This document shows positions 32,693-40,189 of a stretch of DNA of 64,000 nt, one piece after another. The stretch covers positions 2,480,001 through 2,544,000 of the forward strand of contig NZ_VFMN01000001.1 in NCBI RefSeq assembly GCF_006715055.1, written 5' to 3'. Position 1 is the first letter of the stretch, and each line of letters begins with the position of its first letter. A program made the translations under genes and the position numbers. Under the pieces are notes generated by a model, which ran no database searches, was not told where the DNA came from, and saw only the letters and a list, made by a program, of their open reading frames with translations. Source of the stretch: Lapillicoccus jejuensis. Its GTDB lineage: Bacteria; Actinomycetota; Actinomycetes; Actinomycetales; Dermatophilaceae.

Positions 32693-33673
32693 TCACCCAC
32701 TGAGCGAGGCGAGCAGCGCGGCGCTGGCCTCGACGATCCGGGTCTGCGCGGTGGACCGGTCGGTGGTCGGCGTCCCGTCGCCGGGCTGGGCGCCGTAGTC
32801 GCCGAAGAAGGCGTGCACCGCGCCGGGCACGGCGGTGTACGTCGTCCCCGCCGGCAGCTTCGCCCGGCTCGCCTCGACGTCGGCCGGGGTGGTCAGGCCG
32901 TCGCGGGTGCCGGACACCGACGCGGCGCGCAGGCCGCTGCGGTCGGCCAGCGACGACAGCGGGTACGACGCCCACAGCAGCAGCCCGCCGATCCGCGCGT
33001 CGGAGCCGGCCTCCTGCCCCGCGACGACACCGCCGAGGCTGTGGCCGCCGACCGCCCAGTGCCGCACCTGCGGGTAGGCGTCGAGGACGCGGCCGGTCTC
33101 GCCGACCGCGAGGAAGGCGATGTCGAGCGGCTCCTTGACGACGACGACGAGGTAGCCCCGCGACGCGAGCCGGGCGAGCAGCGGGACGTAGGCGCGCGGG
33201 TCGACCTTGGCCCCGGGCAGGAAGACCAGCCCGGTCGTCGGTCCGGCGGCGCCGGTGTCGCCGGTGTCGCCGGCGGGTGGGGTGAGGACGATCCGGGTCG
33301 GGGAGTCCGCGACCCGGACGCCGTCGACCGACACCATCGCGCCGACGGCCTCCGGGCTCGCGGTCAGCGGCACGAGGTAGACGCACGCGCCGAGCACGGC
33401 GACGCTCACGACGGCGCCGAGCACCCGGCCGACCGCGGTGGCGACCCGGTGCCGGGCGGGGCGTCGGCGGCGTCGTGCGCCCGAGGCGAGCAGGAGGAGC
33501 CCGACGACGAGCACCGCGGCGAGCAGGGCGCCGTACGCAGGGTGGCTCTCGAGCAGCGAGCCGCGCGCCGCCCACGCGCACCCGGCGGCGACGAGCACCC
33601 ACAGCACGCCCACCGCGGCGCGCCACCGGGTGAGCGGGGTGGGGCGGGGAGCGGCGTCGGGAACGTCGGCCAT
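32693..33673 (-). CDS. membrane-anchored alpha/beta hydrolase
   Basis: A 326-residue protein. Three hydrophobic helices fill the first 110 residues, then an extracytoplasmic alpha/beta-hydrolase domain: LVFLPGAKVDPRAYVPLLAR, the nucleophile elbow HWAVGGHSLGGVVAGQEA, the acid in VSGTRDGLTTPADV and the histidine in VPGAVHAFFGDYGAQPGD. This pattern resembles the dienelactone-hydrolase/YqiA-type serine hydrolases of actinobacteria (alpha/beta hydrolase 5 family). The substrate is unknown. It lies 19 bp upstream of the uricase start but probably has its own role. Confidence 0.82.
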   Translation of the reverse strand: MADVPDAAPRPTPLTRWRAAVGVLWVLVAAGCAWAARGSLLESHPAYGALLAAVLVVGLLLLASGARRRRRPARHRVATAVGRVLGAVVSVAVLGACVYLVPLTASPEAVGAMVSVDGVRVADSPTRIVLTPPAGDTGDTGAAGPTTGLVFLPGAKVDPRAYVPLLARLASRGYLVVVVKEPLDIAFLAVGETGRVLDAYPQVRHWAVGGHSLGGVVAGQEAGSDARIGGLLLWASYPLSSLADRSGLRAASVSGTRDGLTTPADVEASRAKLPAGTTYTAVPGAVHAFFGDYGAQPGDGTPTTDRSTAQTRIVEASAALLASLSG

Positions 33674-33696
33674 GCCGCCCAGCCTGCCATCGCTCC

Positions 33697-33702
33697 TATG
33701 CT
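33697..33702 (+). promoter_or_regulatory. -10 box of leaderless PPOX gene
   Basis: TATGCT ends 6 nt before the GTG at 33709. It is one of the best matches to TAnnnT in the window. Confidence 0.55.
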
Positions 33703-33708
33703 GAGGGC

Positions 33709-34098
33709 GTGGCGACGTGGGAGCAGCTGGGCGACGAGCAGTTCGTCTCGATGACGACCTTCCGCAGGGACGGCACGCCCGTGCCGACCACCGTGTGGGT
33801 CGCCCGCGACGGCGACGACCTCGTCGTGACGACGATGGACGGCACCGGCAAGGTCAAGCGGCTGCGGCGCACCCCGCGGGTCGAGCTCGTGCCGTCGAGC
33901 CGCACCGGCCAGGTCGCCGCGGGCGAGACCCCGGTCGCGGCCGAGGGCGTCGTCTTCGACGACGGGGCCGGGCTGGACCGGCTGCGCTCGCTGCTCGTGG
34001 AGAAGTACGGGCTGCTGGCGCGCACGATGATGCTCGCGCAGAAGGTCACCGGCAAGGAGCCGAAGCGGGTCGGGATCCGCCTGCGCCGCGCGGCGTGA
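33709..34098 (+). CDS. PPOX-class flavin/F420-dependent protein
   Basis: A 129-residue split-barrel protein. The pattern FVSMTTFRRDGTPVPTTVWV, LVVTTMDGTGKVKRLRRTPR, ELVPSSRTGQV and the C-terminal RVGIRLRR is that of the PPOX-class F420-dependent or FMN-binding proteins common in actinobacteria. The substrate is unknown, and cofactor (FMN or F420) cannot be assigned from sequence alone. Its stop overlaps the next start as GTGA, so it is co-translated with a citrate-synthase-family gene, an association I cannot explain. Confidence 0.85.
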   Translation: MATWEQLGDEQFVSMTTFRRDGTPVPTTVWVARDGDDLVVTTMDGTGKVKRLRRTPRVELVPSSRTGQVAAGETPVAAEGVVFDDGAGLDRLRSLLVEKYGLLARTMMLAQKVTGKEPKRVGIRLRRAA

Positions 34099-35312
34099 CC
34101 GCTCCGGCGGCTCGGGCGTCCGTCACGGCCGAGCAGGCGGCCGAGCTGCTCGGGGTCCGGCTGCAGACGGTCTACGCGTACGTCAGCCGCGGGCTGCTCG
34201 CCCGCGACGTGCGGCGCGACGCCGGCGGTCGGCGGGTCTCCGGCTTCGACCGGGAGGAGGTGCTGCGGCTCGCCGGGGCCCGCACGCGGCACCGCTCGGG
34301 CTCGCTCGACGTCTTCGTCGAGACCGACGTCTCGACCCTCGACCCGCGGGGGCGGCTGGCCTTCCGCGGGGTGCCGCTCGACGCGCTGCTCGGACCGCCG
34401 GCGCGGCGCGTCGAGGACGTCGCCGAGCTGCTGTGGTCCGAGGACGGCCGGCTCGACGCGGGGGCGGGGTGGCGGCTCGACGACGGGTGGCGCGCGGTGG
34501 CGCGGCGGGTGGCGCAGGCCCTCCCGGACGGCGTTACCGACGCCGACCGGCTGCGCGCCGCGGTGCTCGCGCTCGCCGGGGCCGACCCCGACCGCGCCGA
34601 CCTGGGGCGTGAGCACGTCGCCGCGGTCGGCCGCGCGGCGCTGCTCGCCGGGGTGGCGGCCCTGCCCCTGCGGGGTGAGCCGGTCGAGGACGGCGACCTC
34701 GAGCGGCGGCTGTGGCCGCGGCTCACGGCGCGGCCGGCCACCGAGGAGGGCCTCGAGGCGCTGCGCACCGCGCTCGTCGCCCTGCTCGACCACGAGCTCG
34801 CCGCGTCGACGATGGCCGTGCGGGTCGCCGCCGGCACCGGCGCCGACCCCTGGCTGCTGCTGTCCACCGGCCTCGCCGCGCTCGGCGGCCCACGGCACGG
34901 TGGGGCCAGCCGGGAGGTGACGCGGCTGCTCGCGCGGTGCGACGCCGGCGGTGGTGTCGACGCCGCGGTGGCCGCGGCGGTGGCGTCGTACGGGAGCGGG
35001 GTGCCGGGCTTCGGGCACCTCGTCTACACCGACGCCGACCCGCGCGCCGAGGCGCTGCTCGACCGGGTGGCGCGGCTGGACCCCGACGGGTGGCCGGTCG
35101 TCGAGCGGCTGCTGCTGCGCGTCGCCCGCGACCCCGGCCTCAGCCCGAACGTCGACCTCGGCCTCGCCGCGCTCTCCCGCGCCTGCGGGTTCGTCGACGG
35201 CGCGGGGGAGACGGTCTTCGCGCTGGCCCGACAGGTCGGCTGGCTCGCGCACGGCCTCGAGGAGGGTCCGCACGGGCTGCGCTTCCGCGGCCGCGCCGCC
35301 CCCTCCGCCTGA
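34095..35312 (+). CDS. citrate synthase-family protein with N-terminal DNA-binding-type HTH
   Basis: A 405-residue protein. Residues about 8-60 form an excisionase/MerR-type helix-turn-helix (ASVTAEQAAELLGVRLQTVY, AYVSRGLLARDVRRDAGGRR). The rest is a citrate synthase fold with the active-site segments LAALGGPRHGGASREVTRLL, GVPGFGHLVYTDADPRAEAL and the aspartate region SPNVDLGLAALSRACGF. Such HTH-citrate synthase fusions exist in actinobacteria; whether they condense acetyl-CoA and oxaloacetate or act as CoA-sensing regulators is unclear to me. It is convergent with a second citrate synthase. Confidence 0.82.
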   Translation: MTAPAARASVTAEQAAELLGVRLQTVYAYVSRGLLARDVRRDAGGRRVSGFDREEVLRLAGARTRHRSGSLDVFVETDVSTLDPRGRLAFRGVPLDALLGPPARRVEDVAELLWSEDGRLDAGAGWRLDDGWRAVARRVAQALPDGVTDADRLRAAVLALAGADPDRADLGREHVAAVGRAALLAGVAALPLRGEPVEDGDLERRLWPRLTARPATEEGLEALRTALVALLDHELAASTMAVRVAAGTGADPWLLLSTGLAALGGPRHGGASREVTRLLARCDAGGGVDAAVAAAVASYGSGVPGFGHLVYTDADPRAEALLDRVARLDPDGWPVVERLLLRVARDPGLSPNVDLGLAALSRACGFVDGAGETVFALARQVGWLAHGLEEGPHGLRFRGRAAPSA

Positions 35313-35317
35313 CCTCT

Positions 35318-35361
35318 GCGTCCGAGAGGTCGGCGGCGGCAGCCACCAACACCTCGGACGC
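35318..35361. terminator. hairpin between convergent citrate synthase genes
   Basis: GCGTCCGA-(GA)-GGT at 35318-35330 pairs with ACCTCGGACGC at 35351-35361; the 2-nt GA is a bulge. It lies 5 bp after one stop and 26 bp after the other. Confidence 0.5.
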
Positions 35362-35387
35362 TACGGACGGGGTCGACGCAACCGGCA

Positions 35388-36551
35388 TCAGCGGGCGGCG
35401 AGCGGCGGGACGGGCTGCGGCGGCGGCGGGCCGACGTACGCCGCGCTGGGGCGGATGATCTTGCGCTCGCGGGCCTGCTCGAGCACGTGCGCGGTCCAGC
35501 CGATCGTGCGGCTCACCGCGAACGTCGGCGTGAACAGCTCGCGCGGCAGCCCCACCTCGTGCATGACGACGCCGGCGTAGAACTCGACGTTGGCCCGCAG
35601 CACCTTCCCAGGACGGTGCTCGGCCAGCGACGCGTCGACCGCGGCCTCGGTCGCGACGGCGAGGTCGGCGAGGGGGCCGCCGAGCTCGATCGCCGTCTCG
35701 CGCAGCAGGTCCGAGCGCGGGTCCGGTCCGCGGTAGACGGCGTGGCCGAAGCCCATGATCCGAGTCCCCGCGGCCAGCTGCGCGTCGGCCCACGGCCGCG
35801 CCCGGTCGGCCGACCCGATCTGGTCGAGCGCGTCGAGCGCCCGGCTCGGCGCCCCACCGTGCAGCGGCCCGGAGAGGGCGCCGAGCGCGGCGACGAGACA
35901 GGCCGCGACGTCCGCACCGGTCGAGGCGACGACCCGCGCGGTGAAGGTCGACGCGTTGAAGCCGTGGTCGACGGTGAGGCACAGGTAGCGCTCCAAGGCC
36001 CGTACGGCGCGCTCGGACGGCTCCTCGCCCGTCACGAGCCACAGGTGGTTGGCGACGTGCCCGAGGTCGGCGCGCGGGGCGATCGGCGCGAGCCCCCGCG
36101 ACCGGCGCCAGGCGCCGGCGACGAGGACGGGCACGAGCGCGGCCAGCCGGACGGCGTCGCGCTCGCGCTCGGCGGCGTCGAGGTCCCACAGCGGGCGGAG
36201 GCCGAGCAGCCCGCCGGTGGCGGAGAGCGCCGTCCGCAGGCCTGTCATCGGGTCCGCGGGGGCGGCGGCGGCGACGGCGTCCAGCCCGGCGGCGAGCGCC
36301 TCGGGCAGGTCCCGGGTGGCGGCCAGCTCGGCGCGGAAGCCATCCAGCTCGGTGGCGTCCGGCAGGTGCCCGCGCACGAGCAGGTGCCAGACCTCCTCGA
36401 GCGAGGTGGCCCGCGCGAGGTCGACGGCGGAGTACTGGCGGTAGTGGAAGAAGCCCTCCTCGCCGCGCACGTCACCGAGCTCGGTGGAGGCGACGACGAC
36501 GCCTGCGAGACCGGGCGGCAGGGGCGTGGGGGCGGCGGTCGTGGTGGTCAT
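35388..36551 (-). CDS. citrate/2-methylcitrate synthase family enzyme
   Basis: A 387-residue enzyme that condenses an acyl-CoA with oxaloacetate. Active-site segments are CLTVDHGFNASTFTARVVAS, LGALSGPLHGGAPSRALDAL, GTRIMGFGHAVYRGPDPRSD and AVSRTIGWTAHVLEQARERK; the catalytic His/His/Asp triad is complete. The start at 36551 (MTTTTAAPTPLPPGLAGVVV) fits the short type II citrate synthase; upstream codons run into a palindrome. It is probably a second citrate or 2-methylcitrate synthase rather than the housekeeping enzyme. No prpB/prpD genes are near. Confidence 0.88.
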   Translation of the reverse strand: MTTTTAAPTPLPPGLAGVVVASTELGDVRGEEGFFHYRQYSAVDLARATSLEEVWHLLVRGHLPDATELDGFRAELAATRDLPEALAAGLDAVAAAAPADPMTGLRTALSATGGLLGLRPLWDLDAAERERDAVRLAALVPVLVAGAWRRSRGLAPIAPRADLGHVANHLWLVTGEEPSERAVRALERYLCLTVDHGFNASTFTARVVASTGADVAACLVAALGALSGPLHGGAPSRALDALDQIGSADRARPWADAQLAAGTRIMGFGHAVYRGPDPRSDLLRETAIELGGPLADLAVATEAAVDASLAEHRPGKVLRANVEFYAGVVMHEVGLPRELFTPTFAVSRTIGWTAHVLEQARERKIIRPSAAYVGPPPPQPVPPLAAR

Positions 36552-36576
36552 GGCGCCACGATGCGCCGGGGAGGCG

Positions 36577-36613
36577 ACGGGGCCGACGTTGACGGCGTCA
36601 ACGTCGGCCCCGT
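36577..36613. repeat. 17-bp inverted repeat upstream of citrate synthase
   Basis: ACGGGGCCGACGTTGAC (36577-36593), loop GGC, and its perfect complement at 36597-36613. It begins 26 bp before the citrate synthase ATG on its promoter side and abuts the family B palindrome at 36621. It could be an operator, an attenuator hairpin or part of the adjoining repeat element. Confidence 0.55.
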
Positions 36614-36620
36614 GGGCCGG

Positions 36621-36664
36621 ACGTCCGCACCGAGGAGGCACCGGTGCCTCCTCGGTGCGGACGT
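36621..36664. terminator. palindrome family B, copy 1 (44 bp, perfect)
   Basis: ACGTCCGCACCGAGGAGGCA begins a perfect 44-bp palindrome with 22-bp arms and no loop, centred on GCACCGGTGC. It starts 7 nt beyond the stop of the propeller gene at 36672. There is no T-tract. Confidence 0.65.
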
Positions 36665-36671
36665 GACGGGG

Positions 36672-37832
36672 TCAGTGGGTGATGGCCGGGCTGCTCGTCG
36701 TCGGGGTGGCCGGGCCGATGATCGGGTAGGTCGCGACGAGGCCCTGCTGGTTCAGCACCCACACCGCGTTGGTGTAGCCGGGGTAGATCGCCACGGCGAA
36801 GCCGCCACCGGGCTGGGCGGTGATGGCCGGGCTGCTCTTGCCCAGGCCGATGTTCCAGTCCTTGTAGCCGGCGGCGCCGATGGTCCACAGGTCCGCGTTC
36901 GGCGGGGAGAACACGGTGTTGGTCGCCAGCGCCAGCTCGACCCCGCCGCCCTCGAGCCGCGTGATCGACGGGCTCGTGCCCTCGTAGATCCCGACCTTCC
37001 AGTCCTTCACGCCCGCGGGGCTGACGGTCCACACGCTGTTGCTCGGCTGGGAGCCGCTCGCCGGCTGCTTGCAGTTGGTGTAGGTGATGTCGACGGCGAC
37101 CTGGTAGCTGGCCCTGCCCTGGGTCGTGATCGACGGGCTCGAGGGGCGGCACATACCGAAGCCCCAGTTGCGCCCGCCGGCGTCGCCGACGGTCCACAGC
37201 GTGCCGGCGTTGGACTGGAAGGCGATCTCGGTGCCGCCCTGGGGCAGGCCGACGATCGAGGGACTGGTGCCGGGCATCATCCCCAGCGGGTAGGTCTTGG
37301 TGCCGCGGGTCCCGACGACCGCGAGCGCGCCGCCGCTGGTCTGGTAGGCGACCTCGTACCCCCCGCCGGTGAGCGCGGCGATGGCCGGGCTGGTGCCGGG
37401 GGCCATCGTGACGTGCCAGTCCTTGTTGCCCGCGGCGCCGAGGGTCCACAGGTCGTCCTGGTAGTTGACGTGGACGGCGACCTCGTAGCCACCCGGCACC
37501 GTGGCGATGGACGGGCTGGTGCCGGTGGCGGCGCCCGTCTGCCAGTCGTACTGCCCGCGCCAGGGCGAGGTGCCCCAGGTGAGCACGTCGTGGGCCTGAC
37601 CGCTGAGGCTGGCGACCTCGTACGAGGTCGACGCCGTGACGGCGGCCTTCGGGACCGCGGCGGCGTTCGCGGGCTTCGCGCCCTGGGTCGTCGAGGTGTC
37701 GGCGGTCGCCGACGCAGCACCCCCGACGGCGGCCAGGGCGGTGGTGAGGACGCCGGCGACGGCCAGCACGCGGGTGCGGTGCCGGCCTCGCCGTGAGGCC
37801 GGGGACGGGGCGGAGGTGGTGCTGTGCGGCAT
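36672..37832 (-). CDS. secreted seven-repeat propeller-like protein, paralogue 1
   Basis: A 386-residue exported protein. A signal peptide (RTRVLAVAGVLTTALAAVGG, then ASA) is followed by an Ala/Pro linker and about seven copies of a 45-50 residue repeat built on PGTSPSIxxLxGGxEVAxQ, xNxGxLWTVGxxG and W..G. This spacing suggests a beta-propeller, perhaps lectin-like as in tachylectin or tectonin folds; that is inference. The ATG at 37832 has GGGAAGG 6 nt upstream. It is followed downstream by a 44-bp palindrome and preceded by a close paralogue. Two cysteines (GMCRPSSPS and TYTNC) are conserved in both and could form a disulfide. Confidence 0.72.
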   Translation of the reverse strand: MPHSTTSAPSPASRRGRHRTRVLAVAGVLTTALAAVGGAASATADTSTTQGAKPANAAAVPKAAVTASTSYEVASLSGQAHDVLTWGTSPWRGQYDWQTGAATGTSPSIATVPGGYEVAVHVNYQDDLWTLGAAGNKDWHVTMAPGTSPAIAALTGGGYEVAYQTSGGALAVVGTRGTKTYPLGMMPGTSPSIVGLPQGGTEIAFQSNAGTLWTVGDAGGRNWGFGMCRPSSPSITTQGRASYQVAVDITYTNCKQPASGSQPSNSVWTVSPAGVKDWKVGIYEGTSPSITRLEGGGVELALATNTVFSPPNADLWTIGAAGYKDWNIGLGKSSPAITAQPGGGFAVAIYPGYTNAVWVLNQQGLVATYPIIGPATPTTSSPAITH

Positions 37833-37980
37833 GAGAAGCCTTCCCGAGATCGGAGTGAGCGGACCGTCCGGCCCGTTCTGCAGGGAGGACTCCGTGCGCA
37901 CCGGCCTGGTTGTCGTCGGCTCGGTCACGATCAGGTCATGGTTTGGTCTCGAAACCTTCAAGGCCGTTCAGCAGGTCCGG

Positions 37981-38024
37981 ACGTCCGCACCGAGGAGGCA
38001 CCGGTGCCCCCTCGGTGCGGACGC
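37981..38024. terminator. palindrome family B, copy 2
   Basis: The same 44-bp element as at 36621, with two mismatches between arms. It begins 8 nt beyond the stop of paralogue 2 and is offset 1360 bp from copy 1, so gene and palindrome were duplicated together. Confidence 0.65.
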
Positions 38025-38032
38025 GAGGGCGG

Positions 38033-39157
38033 TCAGCGGGTGATGGCCGGGCTGCTCGTCGTGGCGACGGCGGGGCGGGTCGCGAAGTACGTCGCGACGA
38101 GGCCCTGCTGGTTGAGCACCCACACCGCGTTGGTGTAGCCGGGGTAGATCGCCACGGCGTAGCCGCCACCGGGCTGGGCGGTGATGGCCGGGCTGCTCTT
38201 GCCCACGCCGATGTTCCAGTCCTTGTAGCCGGCGGCGCCGATGGTCCACAGGTCGGCGTTGGGCGGGGTGCCGGTGAAGTTGGTCGCCAGCGCCAGCTCG
38301 ACGCCGCCGCCCTCGAGCCGGGTGATCGAGGGGCTGGTGCCCTGGAGGATCCCGACCTTCCAGTCCTTGACCCCGCCGGGGCCGACGGTCCACACGCTGT
38401 TGCTCGGGTGGGGGCTGTACAGCACGTCCTTGCAGTCGGTGTAGGTGATGTCGGCGGCGACCGTGTAGCTCGCCTTGCCCTGGGTCGTGATCGACGGGCT
38501 CGAGGTGCGGCACATGCCGAAGCCCCAGTTGCGCCCGCCCGCGTCGCCGACCGTCCACAGCGTGCCGGCGTTCGACTGGAACGCGATCTCGGTGCCGCCC
38601 TGCGGCAGCGCGACGATCGAGGGGTTGGTGCCCGGCATCATCCCCAGCGGGTAGGTCTTGGTTCCGCGGGTCCCGACGACCGCGAGCGCCCCGCCGCTGG
38701 TCTGGTACGCGACCTCGTAACCCCCGCCGGCCAGCGCCGCGATGGCCGGGCTGGTGCCGGGGGCCACCTTGACGTGCCAGTCCTTGTTGCCCGCGGCGCC
38801 GAGGGTCCACAGGTCGTCCTGGTAGTTGACGTGGACGGCGAGCTCGTAGCCACCCGGGACCGTCGCGACGGCCGGGCTCGTGTTGGCAGCGGCGCCCGTC
38901 TGCCAGTTGTACTGCCCGCGCCAGGCGGAGGTCCCGAAGGTGTAGAGGGCGCTCTCCTGCCCGCTGAGGGCGGCGACCTCGTAGGTCGTCGACGCAGTGA
39001 CGGCGGCCTTCGGCACCGCCGCAGCGTTGGCGGGCTTGGGCGGCGTGGACTCGGCCGGGGCGGCCGAGGCGGCCCCGACGGCGGTCAGACCGAGCGCCAA
39101 GGACCCAGCGAGGGCCAGGAGCACGGTGGAGCGGACGGGGGTCGTGCGGTTCAGCAT
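38033..39157 (-). CDS. secreted seven-repeat propeller-like protein, paralogue 2
   Basis: A 374-residue exported protein, nearly identical over long stretches to its downstream neighbour (for example DLWTLGAAGNKDWHV, TKTYPLGMMPGT, GRNWGFGMC and AGYKDWNIG). The signal peptide is TVLLALAGSLALGLTAVGAA then SAA. The repeat unit and seven-fold count match paralogue 1; divergence is greatest in the signal peptide, the fourth repeat (LYSPHPSNSVW) and the C-terminal dozen residues. The ATG at 39157 has GGGAAGG 7 nt upstream. Leaders of both genes share GATCGTGACC and GGAGTCCTCCC, suggesting common control. The ligand is unknown. Confidence 0.72.
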   Translation of the reverse strand: MLNRTTPVRSTVLLALAGSLALGLTAVGAASAAPAESTPPKPANAAAVPKAAVTASTTYEVAALSGQESALYTFGTSAWRGQYNWQTGAAANTSPAVATVPGGYELAVHVNYQDDLWTLGAAGNKDWHVKVAPGTSPAIAALAGGGYEVAYQTSGGALAVVGTRGTKTYPLGMMPGTNPSIVALPQGGTEIAFQSNAGTLWTVGDAGGRNWGFGMCRTSSPSITTQGKASYTVAADITYTDCKDVLYSPHPSNSVWTVGPGGVKDWKVGILQGTSPSITRLEGGGVELALATNFTGTPPNADLWTIGAAGYKDWNIGVGKSSPAITAQPGGGYAVAIYPGYTNAVWVLNQQGLVATYFATRPAVATTSSPAITR

Positions 39158-39415
39158 GAGGAACCTTCCCGAGACAGGAGTGCCAGGCCGGTCGGCCTGC
39201 CACACCGGGAGGACTCCCACCCCCACCCTCGGGTTGCTTCCCCGAAGGTCACGATCCCGTCAGCATTCGGCAAACACCGGGGCGCGTCCGCTCCTGCCTT
39301 CGCTCGGGTCCGTCCCGTCGGCCGACGGCCGGAGATGGGAGAGCCAGGCGTGGTCGGGAGGCAGACCGGTGCACGACATCCCACTGCCGGCCATGGCGCT
39401 GCAGCGGACGAGAAC

Positions 39416-39811
39416 TCAGACGCGGATGACCTCGAGCGCGCCCAGCTCGGCGAGGACGTCGAAGTCGGTGTCCTGGGTGACGACGGGAACCCCGTTGGCG
39501 AGCGCGGTCGCGGCGATCCAGAGGTCGTTGACGTTGATCCTCCGTCCGGCCTCGTGGAGCCGGACGCGCAGCTCGGCCCAGCGCAGGGCAGTCCCGGCGT
39601 CGACGGGAAGCGCGCGGACGCCGGCCAAGGCGCCGACCGTCGCCATCCTCCGGCTGCGGGTCGCGGTGTCGGGGGCCGCGAGCACGCCGGCCTGGAGCTC
39701 GGCGAGGGTGACCACCGAGATGAGCGCCTCGTCCGGCAGCAGGTCACGATCGACGGGGCGTCCCGACTCCCCGGCGATCCAGACACTCGTGTCGAGCAGC
39801 CCGGCGCTCAC
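39416..39811 (-). CDS. VapC-type PIN-domain toxin
   Basis: A 131-residue ribonuclease toxin. The four PIN acidic residues are visible: LLDTSVWIAG (Asp7), ISVVTLAELQAGV (Glu38), RINVNDLWIAATAL (Asp96) and VVTQDTDFDVL (Asp114/116). VapC toxins cleave tRNA or rRNA. The GTG start overlaps the antitoxin stop (GTGA), the standard order antitoxin then toxin. Target RNA unknown. Confidence 0.9.
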   Translation of the reverse strand: MSAGLLDTSVWIAGESGRPVDRDLLPDEALISVVTLAELQAGVLAAPDTATRSRRMATVGALAGVRALPVDAGTALRWAELRVRLHEAGRRINVNDLWIAATALANGVPVVTQDTDFDVLAELGALEVIRV

Positions 39812-40080
39812 GCGAGCCCGTCGAGCTCGTCGGTCGAGCCGGCTCCGATCCAGGCGAGGTCGTCGACCAGCGTGGGGTCGGGCGACGTCGCCCCCGGCCC
39901 GCGGCCGATGATCGCCTCGACCTCGGCCCTCGTCAGGTGCGAGCGGAGGCTCCCCTCCGGCGGCCCAATCTGGGCGACCACCTTGCCGTTCACCGTGACC
40001 GTCACGGTGTCCCCGGCCGCCACCTGGTCGAGGACGCTCCTCGTGTGGTTGCGCAGGTCCCGCGACGCGATCGTCGTCAT
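39808..40080 (-). CDS. Phd/YefM-type antitoxin of VapBC module
   Basis: A 90-residue antitoxin. The N-terminus (MTTIASRDLRNHTRSVLDQV, AAGDTVTVTVNGKVVAQIGP) is the Phd/YefM DNA-binding fold, and the C-terminal part (DPTLVDDLAWIGAGSTDELD) would wrap the toxin. The ATG is 7 nt after TACGGT with no ribosome site, so the operon is probably leaderless and autoregulated through DNA overlapping the start. It sits between the propeller genes and msrA. Confidence 0.9.
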   Translation of the reverse strand: MTTIASRDLRNHTRSVLDQVAAGDTVTVTVNGKVVAQIGPPEGSLRSHLTRAEVEAIIGRGPGATSPDPTLVDDLAWIGAGSTDELDGLA

Positions 40081-40087
40081 GTGCGCA

Positions 40088-40093
40088 ACCGTA
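40088..40093 (-). promoter_or_regulatory. -10 box of leaderless toxin-antitoxin operon
   Basis: Minus-strand TACGGT ends 7 nt before the antitoxin ATG at 40080. It is enclosed by GTGC and GCAC half-sites that could be the autorepressor site. Confidence 0.5.
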
Positions 40094-40134
40094 GCACTTC
40101 TGCCACAGGCGGCTGCCGCATCCGGAGACAGGGA

Positions 40135-40180
40135 GACGTCCGCATCGTCGGGGCACCGGTGCCCCGACGATGCGGACGTC
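40135..40180. terminator. palindrome family B, copy 3 (46 bp, perfect)
   Basis: GACGTCCGCATCGTCGGGGC begins a perfect 46-bp palindrome with 23-bp arms and no loop, centred on GCACCGGTGC. It starts 9 nt after the msrA stop. Inner bases differ from copies 1 and 2 on both arms, keeping symmetry. Confidence 0.65.
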
Positions 40181-40189
40181 GAGGGTGGG

